Assembly: GCA_021160945.1 (NCBI GenBank)
Contig: JAGHBQ010000008.1
Coordinates: forward strand, 1 to 5,229
From: Thermoplasmata archaeon
GTDB lineage: Archaea; Thermoplasmatota; Thermoplasmata; Thermoplasmatales; Aciduliprofundaceae
Direction of reading: 5' to 3'
Length of the DNA stretch: 5,229 nucleotides
Positions 1 through 5,229 of the stretch are shown here, piece by piece; the first letter of the stretch is position 1; every line of letters starts with the position of its first letter. A program made the translations under genes and the position numbers. The notes beneath the pieces are model-generated. The model made no database searches. It worked only from the letters and a program-made list of their open reading frames with translations, and was not told the DNA's origin.

Positions 1-1072
1 CACCGATACCCTCCTTCATCAGCCTTGATAATGAGAGCAGGGGATTTATGGGTGGATATATACCACGGCGGTGTAGGGCTCTGCTTAAAACTATCTGTCC
101 TTCTGTTATGTATCCTGTAAGGTCTGGAATCGGATGCGTCATGTCATCATCAGGCATCGTGAGGATAGGTATCTGAGTGATGCTTCCTTTTTTACCTATA
201 ATTCTCCCAGCTCTCTCGTATATTGTTGCGAGATCTGTGTACATGTACCCAGGATATCCTCTTCTACCCGGAACCTCTTCTCTTGCTGCACTTATTTCTC
301 TCAGAGCCTCACAGTAGTTAGTCATATCTGTAAGAATAACCAGCACATGCATATCCTTTGTGTAAGCAAGATATTCAGCTACAGTTAAACCCATCCTCGG
401 AATAACTATTCTCTCTATTGCCGGATCATTTGCAAGATTTAAGAAAAGAACTGTTCTTTCCAAGGCACCGGTTCTTTCGAACTCTCTTCTGAAGAAATTT
501 GCCTCCTCCGCAGTTATACCCATAGCCACGAATACTACCGCAAATTTCTCTCCTTTTCCCCTCAGTTTCGCCTGACGGGCAATCTGTGCTGCAATTTCGT
601 TATGTGGCAAACCAGAGCCGCTGAATATAGGCAGTTTCTGCCCTCTAACTAATGTGTTCATACCATCTATCGTTGATATACCTGTTTGAATAAATTCCCT
701 TGGATACGCTCTGGCAGAGGGATTAATGGGGTATCCATTTATATCCCTCATTTCCTCAGGTATTATATCAGGTCCTCCATCTATTGGTCTCCCGGTACCA
801 TCAAATACACGACCCAGCATTTCCATGGATACACCTATTTTTAGGGTTTCCCCAAGAAACTTTACACTGGTGTTCTTTACATCCAAACCACGGGTGCCTT
901 CAAATACCTGCACTATGGCCATATCTTCCCTTGCCTCTAAAACCTGACCAAGGCGCTCCCTTCCATCGGGTCCCCTTATTCTAACCACTTCTCCATATGC
1001 TACATTCTTTGTGTTTTCAACAATCAGCAGAGGACCTTTGATTTCTCTAATTGTTTTATATTCAACTTCCAT
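1..1072 (-). CDS. atpB: A-type ATP synthase subunit B (non-catalytic), 3' end cut off by window edge
   Basis: Regulatory, non-catalytic nucleotide-binding subunit of the A3B3 head of the A1Ao ATP synthase, on the cytoplasmic face of the membrane. The first 357 residues are visible; the family usually has about 460, so roughly 100 C-terminal residues lie outside. It starts [19 protein letters not shown], the usual N-terminal beta-barrel. Family hallmarks are [20 protein letters not shown], then [10 protein letters not shown] in place of a P-loop, [56 protein letters not shown], and [26 protein letters not shown] near the edge holds Arg350, which aligns with the arginine finger (R360 of Thermus subunit B) that reaches into the catalytic site of AtpA. 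Two normally conserved positions nearby differ: Ala332 in SRALHRRG (usually Asp/Glu) and Leu346 in PLLSLSR (usually Pro). The ATG at 1072 follows the atpA stop directly and has GAGGTGA five bases upstream, so translation is probably coupled to atpA. Identification is secure. Confidence 0.97.
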   Translation of the reverse strand, partial: MEVEYKTIREIKGPLLIVENTKNVAYGEVVRIRGPDGRERLGQVLEAREDMAIVQVFEGTRGLDVKNTSVKFLGETLKIGVSMEMLGRVFDGTGRPIDGGPDIIPEEMRDINGYPINPSARAYPREFIQTGISTIDGMNTLVRGQKLPIFSGSGLPHNEIAAQIARQAKLRGKGEKFAVVFVAMGITAEEANFFRREFERTGALERTVLFLNLANDPAIERIVIPRMGLTVAEYLAYTKDMHVLVILTDMTNYCEALREISAAREEVPGRRGYPGYMYTDLATIYERAGRIIGKKGSITQIPILTMPDDDMTHPIPDLTGYITEGQIVLSRALHRRGIYPPINPLLSLSRLMKEGIG

Positions 1073-2821
1073 TTACTTCACCTCTGAGACCAGAGCATTG
1101 ATTTCATCTTCCATCTTTCTCTCTATCTTCTCAAATTCTTCAAAATAGCTCTCGTTGGGAATTCTTCCCATATAGGCAAGGTCTTCCTTAACGCTTAGCC
1201 TTCTTATTTTTTCCATGGGCACGCCCTTCTCCACAGCATCTGTAATCAGTCTATGGAACTTCAGAATTAGACGAAGCATGTGATACTGTTTCTCTCCCGG
1301 ACAGTATGTATCCACCTCATGGAACGCATTCTGCTGCAGGAAATCTTCTCTGAGAGAGCGAGCAGTTTCAAGTAGCGCCTGCTCTCTAGCAGGGAGTGCA
1401 TCAGGACCCACAAGCTGAACAATTTCCTGAAGCTCGGATTCCCTTTGAAGTATGCTCATGGCCTCTCTTCTCAGCTGATACCAGTCCTTTGCTACATTCT
1501 CCTCCCACCATTTGCGAACAGAATTTAGATAGAGAGAATAAGAACGAAGCCAGTTTATGGATGGAAAGTGCCTCTTATGAGCCAGATCAGCATCCAGAGC
1601 CCAGAAAACCTTTACAATACGCAGAGTGTTCTGCGTAACTGGCTCACTAAAGTCTCCACCAGGCGGGGATACTGCACCCACAACTGTTACGGAGCCTCTT
1701 TTATTCTCTGAGCCAAGCACTTCCACATATCCTGCACGCTCGTAGAACTCAGCCAGACGGGAGGCAAGATAGGCAGGATATCCTTCCTCCCCGGGCATCT
1801 CTTCAAGTCGTCCAGATATCTCTCTCAATGCCTCAGCCCATCTTGAGGTGGAATAAGCCATAAGAGCTACATGATATCCCATATCCCTGAAATATTCTGC
1901 AATTGTTATCCCTGTGTAAATACTGGCTTCTCGCGCAGCCACAGGCATATTGGAGGTGTTTGCAATAAGCACCGTCCTGTTCATCAGAGGCTCTCCGCTC
2001 CGTGGGTCCTTAAGCTTTGGAAAATCCTCAAGCACTTCGGTCATCTCATTGCCTCTCTCTCCACAGCCCACATAGACTATGATATCAGCATCGCTCCATT
2101 TTGCAAGCTGATGCTGTGTTACAGTTTTTCCTGTTCCGAAGCCTCCAGGAATCGCTGCAGTGCCTCCCTTTGCAATAGGGAAAAATGTGTCAAGAATCCT
2201 CTGGCCTGTTACGAGAAGATCCTCAGGATCTATTTTTCTCTTGAAAGGTCGCTGTCTTCTCACCGGCCATTTCTGATACATCTTCACCTCTTCCCCACCT
2301 ATTTTCGCTATTATTTCTTCCACCGTATAATCGCCCTCTTCCGCAATATAATCCACGATACCTTCAACCCCTGGAGGAACCATTATCCTGTGCTCTACAA
2401 GCTTCGTCTCCTGCACTGTACCAAGGATATCCCCTCCTGTAACTCTGTTCCCCTTCCTAACTCTCGGAACAAAATGCCATCTCTTTTTCAAATCTAAGGG
2501 TGGAACATTTGCGCCTCTCTTTACAAAATCTCCCATAAGAAGCTTGATCTGGGGTAGAGGCCTTTGAATACCATCGTAGATCTGGCTTATTAATCCAGGT
2601 CCAAGCATCACAGATAATGGCGCACCTGTTCTTTCCACCTTCTCTCCAGGCCTTATACCCGAAGTTTCTTCATACACCTGAATAGTGGCAGTATCGCCAA
2701 GAAGGCCTATAATTTCACCTACGAGACCTTCTTCTCCAACTCTCACTACTTCGTACATCTCACTTCCTTTCATTCCTTCTGCCACGACTACTGGCCCTGC
2801 AACTCTAATTATTTTTCCCAT
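1073..2821 (-). CDS. atpA: A-type ATP synthase catalytic subunit A with altered Walker A and Walker B motifs
   Basis: Catalytic subunit of the A3B3 head, which makes ATP from ADP and phosphate, or hydrolyses it in reverse. It has 582 residues from the ATG at 2821, the usual length, with no intein. In order: N-terminal barrel ([17 protein letters not shown]), the A-specific insertion about 110-195, P-loop GGFGTGKT at 226-233, [15 protein letters not shown] with catalytic Glu255, [72 protein letters not shown], and a helical C-terminal domain. Two departures are directly visible: archaeal A subunits normally read GPFG(S/A)GKT and VALMADSTSRW, but here the P-loop has Gly227 and Thr230, and Walker B reads [11 protein letters not shown] with Tyr323 (codon TAT) for the Mg-coordinating Asp. 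A GTG at 2830 in the same frame gives three more residues, but it lies inside the Shine-Dalgarno sequence GAGGTGA and overlaps the atpF stop; the ATG is correctly spaced. The family is certain; normal catalysis is not. Confidence 0.98.
   Translation of the reverse strand: MGKIIRVAGPVVVAEGMKGSEMYEVVRVGEEGLVGEIIGLLGDTATIQVYEETSGIRPGEKVERTGAPLSVMLGPGLISQIYDGIQRPLPQIKLLMGDFVKRGANVPPLDLKKRWHFVPRVRKGNRVTGGDILGTVQETKLVEHRIMVPPGVEGIVDYIAEEGDYTVEEIIAKIGGEEVKMYQKWPVRRQRPFKRKIDPEDLLVTGQRILDTFFPIAKGGTAAIPGGFGTGKTVTQHQLAKWSDADIIVYVGCGERGNEMTEVLEDFPKLKDPRSGEPLMNRTVLIANTSNMPVAAREASIYTGITIAEYFRDMGYHVALMAYSTSRWAEALREISGRLEEMPGEEGYPAYLASRLAEFYERAGYVEVLGSENKRGSVTVVGAVSPPGGDFSEPVTQNTLRIVKVFWALDADLAHKRHFPSINWLRSYSLYLNSVRKWWEENVAKDWYQLRREAMSILQRESELQEIVQLVGPDALPAREQALLETARSLREDFLQQNAFHEVDTYCPGEKQYHMLRLILKFHRLITDAVEKGVPMEKIRRLSVKEDLAYMGRIPNESYFEEFEKIERKMEDEINALVSEVK
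1078..1084 (-). promoter_or_regulatory. Ribosome binding site of atpB
   Basis: GAGGTGA, complementary to the pyrimidine-rich 3' end of archaeal 16S rRNA, ends five bases before the atpB ATG. It lies within the last codons of atpA (Ser-Glu-Val-Lys), so ribosomes finishing atpA are placed to start atpB at the adjoining TAAATG. Confidence 0.85.
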
Positions 2822-2826
2822 TTTTT

Positions 2827-2833
2827 TCACCTC
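2827..2833 (-). promoter_or_regulatory. Ribosome binding site of atpA (decides its start)
   Basis: GAGGTGA followed by five A bases and then the ATG at 2821: the same motif and spacing as at atpB. It contains both the atpF stop TGA and the GTG at 2830 that could be mistaken for the atpA start. A GTG inside the binding site cannot itself be served by that site, so the ATG is preferred. Confidence 0.85.
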
Positions 2834-3147
2834 TTCAATATATCTATTCCTATTGCTCTTTTAACGAGCTCTCTCATGGGATCTTCAAACTCTCGAGTTT
2901 CCTTCCCATCCGGAATCTCAAGTATTACTGGATAGATGCCCTTCTCACGCTTCCAGTCATTAAGGAACTCCCTTATCTCTCCCGAGATGCTCCGCGGAAT
3001 TATCACTATTGCTACATCATTCATATCTTTTACCTCTTCTAAAATTTCCTTGGCTTTCCATGGATCTTCACATTCGTAAACATCCTTTATACCAGCAAGC
3101 TGAAATCCATTTACCACATCCCTGGTGCCCACAACCACTATTTTCAT
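2827..3147 (-). CDS. atpF: A-type ATP synthase subunit F (central stalk)
   Basis: Small central-stalk subunit that binds subunit D (not in this window) and turns with it inside the A3B3 head; in related enzymes it also modulates ATP hydrolysis. The 106-residue length is normal. The protein begins [20 protein letters not shown], the family pattern of a first beta strand, a Gly turn and GF.LAG. Further strands are VAIVIIP (46-52) and YPVILEIP (about 72-79), giving the expected alternating beta/alpha Rossmann-like fold. A C-terminal helix from about residue 87 ([16 protein letters not shown]) would pack along subunit D. The ATG overlaps the atpC stop in an ATGA arrangement, with AGGTGA six bases upstream, so it is probably made by translational coupling. 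Its stop TGA is itself part of the atpA Shine-Dalgarno sequence. Position between atpC and atpA matches the archaeal order and supports the name, which short sequence similarity alone would leave less sure. Confidence 0.95.
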   Translation of the reverse strand: MKIVVVGTRDVVNGFQLAGIKDVYECEDPWKAKEILEEVKDMNDVAIVIIPRSISGEIREFLNDWKREKGIYPVILEIPDGKETREFEDPMRELVKRAIGIDILKR

Positions 3148-4232
3148 GGAGCATCACCTACCAGCAATCCCCTTATCCTATCCTTGGGCAAACTCTCCAT
3201 ATAGCCCTTCAATATGGCTTTAAGATTTCGAGCCTCAAAGTCCTTCGAAACAAGGAACATAATGAGAGGACCCGCGGATGTTGAGAATGCGAGAGATAGC
3301 TCATTAACCTTTCTCAAAAGCATCCTGTCAAGTTCCAGCTCTATTATGAACGGATCGTGAACATCGCGTAGAAAAGAATAACTGGTTCCTTCTAATTGAG
3401 CAAGTGCCTCCTCCAGACTTCGAGCATCGGCCATTCCTCTAAGCTTCCATTCACTAAGCTCATATCCTCCTTCCAGAAGTAGCTCCTCTATATTCTCCAT
3501 CTCTGCCGCCTTCGTTCTTGCAACAGTTTTTATATTGTAAATATCAACAAGCATGGAGAGAAATATGTTGGTTGGCTCCAGAGCGTTCTCATCCAAAGCA
3601 TTCTTACTTTCCATAAGACTACGAAGAACTATCCTATCCAGAGTAAGTTCAACCTTTCTTAGGTCATTGCTCTCGTTCCACACTTTTATGCATTCCCTGA
3701 AAGGTGTAGCATCTAAAGCTGCAAATGCATCTTCCATATTTGTAGCTTCAACCATATGCTGTATAATAAGCCTGGAAATGTGACGCCCCTCATACACCAT
3801 ATCGTAAATTCTATTTTTGGGAACTTTCGCATACTTAGCCCTTAAAATTCTCTTTACTGTGTTGGCATCATACTTGAGCATATAGGCTTCTGCAAAGTTC
3901 TTTGCATCATCTGGAAGCATCTCTACGGCCCTCTTCATCATCGAAAGCATGCTCTTTTCCACTTCAATATCATACCTTTTCAAATCTTCCACATGATATC
4001 CTTCTTTTCTTATCTCTGACAATACTTCATTAATACTTGCGTAATTCAGAATTTCCTCAAGATGCTCTTTTTCCGTATATTTATTTCCTATGGCAAATAT
4101 AGTGGCATTTGGACCCATATACGCTCCAATACTCAACATCTTTCTGAAGAAGCCCATGAGGAAAGCTATCACTACAAAAATGGTAAGCAAAGATATCGTA
4201 ATTGCTAGAATTATGGCTGTGGAATCAAGCAT
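3144..4232 (-). CDS. atpC: A-type ATP synthase subunit C (rotor cap, V-ATPase d-like) with N-terminal hydrophobic helix
   Basis: Homologue of V-ATPase subunit d/AC39: a funnel-shaped, mostly helical protein that sits on the proteolipid ring and couples it to the D-F central stalk. It has 362 residues from the ATG at 4232. The body shows the family's three weak repeats, each a Leu/Glu-rich helix, then a short motif ending in Gly/Thr-x-x-Tyr/Phe: about residues 52-84 (LEEILNYASINEVLSEI), 147-183 (MVEATNMEDAFAALDATPF) and 254-290 (MADARSLEEALAQLEGTSY). Residues 5-29 form a 25-residue uncharged stretch (TAIILAITISLLTIFVVIAF, then LMGFF) followed by Arg-Lys, a good membrane helix. Structurally studied C/d subunits are soluble, so an anchor is odd. 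A GTG at 4241 in frame would add three residues but lies within the Shine-Dalgarno sequence GGTGA; the ATG has ideal 5-base spacing. The start overlaps the end of atpE by 8 bases. Family assignment rests on the repeats and on the gene order. Confidence 0.93.
   Translation of the reverse strand: MLDSTAIILAITISLLTIFVVIAFLMGFFRKMLSIGAYMGPNATIFAIGNKYTEKEHLEEILNYASINEVLSEIRKEGYHVEDLKRYDIEVEKSMLSMMKRAVEMLPDDAKNFAEAYMLKYDANTVKRILRAKYAKVPKNRIYDMVYEGRHISRLIIQHMVEATNMEDAFAALDATPFRECIKVWNESNDLRKVELTLDRIVLRSLMESKNALDENALEPTNIFLSMLVDIYNIKTVARTKAAEMENIEELLLEGGYELSEWKLRGMADARSLEEALAQLEGTSYSFLRDVHDPFIIELELDRMLLRKVNELSLAFSTSAGPLIMFLVSKDFEARNLKAILKGYMESLPKDRIRGLLVGDAP
3154..3159 (-). promoter_or_regulatory. 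Ribosome binding site of atpF
   Basis: AGGTGA ends six bases before the atpF ATG and lies inside the end of atpC. With the ATGA stop/start overlap it suggests translational coupling. Confidence 0.75.
4146..4220 (-). other. Predicted N-terminal membrane helix of AtpC
   Basis: Residues 5-29 of AtpC carry no charged residue and are rich in Ile, Leu, Phe, Val and Ala, followed at once by Arg-Lys. No small-residue cleavage site stands out after it, so it reads as an anchor more than as a cleaved signal peptide. By the positive-inside rule the bulk of the protein would stay in the cytoplasm, as its role requires. Confidence 0.75.
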
Positions 4233-4815
4233 ACTCTTCACCGAACAGCTTCTTATAGATTCTCTTTCTTATATCCGCCATATTCCTATTGAAATGAGCC
4301 TCAATACTGTAATTCACCTTCTTAAGTGAATCAAGGCTCATCGCTATGATTCCTCCACCGGGAACATCCCCGGGCACCACTTCCACTTTAATCCCACACT
4401 CTTTCGCGAGCTTCTTCACCTTTTTAACATCATCCTTCAAACAGATTATGCGAAATTCATTACCTAGAACCTCACTGGCTTCCTCAATTCTATTTTTTAT
4501 ATATTCGCTGTACATCTCCCCCATTACTTCTCTGGCACACGTCTTCATTTCTTCTAACACTTTCTCAATAATTTTTTCACGCACATTCATTATGAGCTTT
4601 CTCCCTTCAAGGTGAGATTTGGAAAGATGCATCTGCTTTATGCTCTCCGCCTCTCTTTTTCCATCTCTTTCCAATTTATTTCGCTCTCGCTCCCACTGCT
4701 CTTCCTCTCTCTTTCTTATCTCCTCCAACTCTTTCACTGCCTTTTCCTCGTATTCTCTTATCTTCCATTGTGCATCTTCTTCTATTCTTCTGATTATGTT
4801 CTCAATGGCACCCAT
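4225..4815 (-). CDS. atpE: A-type ATP synthase subunit E (peripheral stalk)
   Basis: Peripheral-stalk subunit: with subunit H it forms a long coiled coil that links the top of the A3B3 head to membrane subunit I and resists rotor torque. It has 196 residues, the usual size. Residues about 3-100 are highly charged and rich in Glu, Lys and Arg with regular hydrophobic spacing (IIRRIEEDAQWKIREYEE, IRKREEEQWERERNKLE), as expected for the N-terminal coiled-coil helix. Residues about 105-190 form the alpha/beta head-binding domain: FRIICLKDDVKKVKKLAKEC, then VEVVPGDVPGGGIIAMS, and a final NYSIEAHFNRNMADIRKRIY helix ending in KKLFGEE, the family's characteristic ending. No membrane segment is seen. 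The ATG follows the atpK stop with no gap and has GGGGTG six bases upstream; the 3' end overlaps atpC by 8 bases and encodes the atpC ribosome binding site. Confidence 0.95.
   Translation of the reverse strand: MGAIENIIRRIEEDAQWKIREYEEKAVKELEEIRKREEEQWERERNKLERDGKREAESIKQMHLSKSHLEGRKLIMNVREKIIEKVLEEMKTCAREVMGEMYSEYIKNRIEEASEVLGNEFRIICLKDDVKKVKKLAKECGIKVEVVPGDVPGGGIIAMSLDSLKKVNYSIEAHFNRNMADIRKRIYKKLFGEEYA
4238..4242 (-). promoter_or_regulatory. Ribosome binding site of atpC (decides its start)
   Basis: GGTGA ends five bases before the ATG at 4232 and lies inside the end of atpE. The in-frame GTG at 4241 is part of this motif, so it is not a plausible start. Confidence 0.75.
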
Positions 4816-5229
4816 TTAGAACACCCCAATGGCTCGAAGAATTAAAATTGCGATCAACAAACCAAATATGGCAAAGGTTTCGCTCATGACCGAAAGCATC
4901 ATACTCTTTCCAAAGCTCTCTGGTCTGCGTGTGAACGCACCAATACCCATCGCAGCCGTGATTCCCTGACCTATACCGCTGAGACCTGCAAAGCCTATGG
5001 ATAATCCAGCCCCTATTGCTCCTATACCTACCAGAAGTGCCATTGTGGAGGAGAAATGAGGTGCTCCACCCAAAAGCCCTGCAGAATAGAGAATTATAAT
5101 GGAAACAATAAGTGCGTAAATACTCTGAGTTTCAGGTAGCACAGAGAATATAATAGACTTGGAGAATGCACGGGGCTCTTCACTTGATGCGGCTGCACCA
5201 CTACCAGCAGCTATACCCTGGCCTATGGC
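4816..5229 (-). CDS. atpK: A-type ATP synthase subunit K (rotor ring proteolipid, at least two hairpins), 5' end outside window
   Basis: Membrane rotor subunit; several copies form the ring that carries H+ or Na+ past subunit I. The last 137 codons are visible and open to the window edge, so the start is outside; the GTG at 5142 is an internal codon (Val30 of the visible part). The protein is a tandem fusion of two helical hairpins offset by 84 residues: I2-G-Q-G-I6 to L47, and I86-G-Q-G-I90 to L131, 21 of 47 aligned residues identical. Visible parts are most of helix 1, helix 2 (about 25-50), helix 3 (62-99) and helix 4 (108-136). Both outer helices keep the ion-binding glutamate: Glu33 in VLPETQSIY and Glu117 in VMSETFAIF. 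Q88 in GLSGIGQG, together with L31, T34, Q35 and Y38, matches the Na+ ligand set described for Enterococcus hirae NtpK around its Glu139. This suggests a V-type, roughly 16 kDa or larger subunit, possibly Na+-binding. A third hairpin upstream cannot be excluded. Confidence 0.95.
   Translation of the reverse strand, partial: AIGQGIAAGSGAAASSEEPRAFSKSIIFSVLPETQSIYALIVSIIILYSAGLLGGAPHFSSTMALLVGIGAIGAGLSIGFAGLSGIGQGITAAMGIGAFTRRPESFGKSMMLSVMSETFAIFGLLIAILILRAIGVF
4822..4827 (-). promoter_or_regulatory. Ribosome binding site of atpE
   Basis: GGGGTG ends six bases before the atpE ATG and overlaps the last codons of atpK. It is a slightly weaker match than the GAGGTGA sites of atpA and atpB. Confidence 0.6.
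4837..5229 (-). repeat. Internal tandem duplication of the proteolipid hairpin in atpK
   Basis: Two diverged copies of one helical hairpin unit lie at 5089-5229 and 4837-4977, spaced 252 bases (84 codons) apart in the same frame. Both have IGQGI at the start of the aligned block, then P..F.KS...SV, then ET..I..L and a final I.IL. About 45% of aligned residues are identical, so the copies are an old protein-level duplication and not a recent DNA repeat. The first copy is cut by the window edge. Confidence 0.9.

Noticed and set aside
134..984. Several short plus-strand open frames opposite atpB
   Set aside because: They are antisense to conserved atpB coding sequence and encode low-complexity, unrecognisable peptides.
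2100..2160. Possible intein at the AtpA P-loop, a known insertion site in some archaea
   Set aside because: The reading runs without interruption from [10 protein letters not shown] into [11 protein letters not shown], and the protein has normal length.
1871..2497. A 208-codon open frame on the plus strand
   Set aside because: It lies wholly antisense to the well-identified atpA, is rich in Cys, His and Ser typical of antisense reading, and shows no recognisable domain.
2822..2828. Run of seven A bases on the minus strand (with the A of the ATG) before atpA, as a possible slippage site or terminator tract
   Set aside because: It sits between the ribosome binding site and the start codon, with no hairpin before it and no frame change needed; it is simply an A-rich spacer.
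4612..4845. Hydrophobic plus-strand open frames opposite atpE that look like small membrane proteins
   Set aside because: The Leu/Ser/Phe-rich sequence is what the complement of a Glu/Lys/Arg-rich coiled coil gives; no ribosome binding site or family match is seen.
4816..5142. A complete 108-residue protein starting at the GTG at 5142
   Set aside because: The frame stays open to the window edge and the upstream 29 codons encode the rest of the first proteolipid hairpin, so the GTG is an internal valine codon.

Overview
The window lies entirely within one archaeal A-type (A1Ao) ATP synthase operon. All genes are on the minus strand, so transcription runs from position 5229 towards position 1. 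In transcription order the genes are atpK (rotor ring proteolipid, 5' end outside the window), atpE (peripheral stalk), atpC (rotor adaptor), atpF (central stalk), atpA (catalytic subunit) and atpB (non-catalytic subunit, 3' end outside the window). This is the K-E-C-F-A-B part of the usual euryarchaeal order H-I-K-E-C-F-A-B-D. By that order atpI should lie beyond the right edge and atpD beyond the left edge.

Layout: 4816-5229 atpK (last 137 codons), 4225-4815 atpE, 3144-4232 atpC, 2827-3147 atpF, 1073-2821 atpA, 1-1072 atpB (first 357 codons). There is essentially no intergenic DNA. atpK/atpE and atpA/atpB abut exactly (stop codon then ATG), atpE/atpC overlap by 8 bases, atpC/atpF overlap by 4, and atpF/atpA are 5 bases apart. 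Five starts have a GGTG-type Shine-Dalgarno sequence 5 or 6 bases upstream, within the end of the preceding gene. I see no promoter, terminator, RNA gene, mobile element or CRISPR array.

Organism: A-type subunits, archaeal gene order, GGTGA ribosome binding sites and frequent AGA/AGG (Arg) and ATA (Ile) codons point to a euryarchaeon, probably thermophilic. The proteins look to me like the Thermoplasmata side, for example an Aciduliprofundum/DHVE2-like lineage. That is an impression from memory, not a search result.

How the parts work together: the AtpK ring turns as ions cross the membrane at its interface with AtpI. AtpC caps the ring and passes rotation to the central stalk (AtpF, with AtpD off-window), which drives conformational change in the A3B3 head. 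AtpE, with AtpH, holds the head still.

This is a known machine, not a new system, but several details are unusual. The Walker B aspartate of AtpA is replaced by tyrosine, and its P-loop reads GGFGTGKT instead of the archaeal GPFG(S/A)GKT. AtpK has at least two fused hairpins that both keep the ion-binding glutamate, with unequal surrounding ligands. AtpC begins with a clear hydrophobic helix that would anchor a normally soluble subunit.
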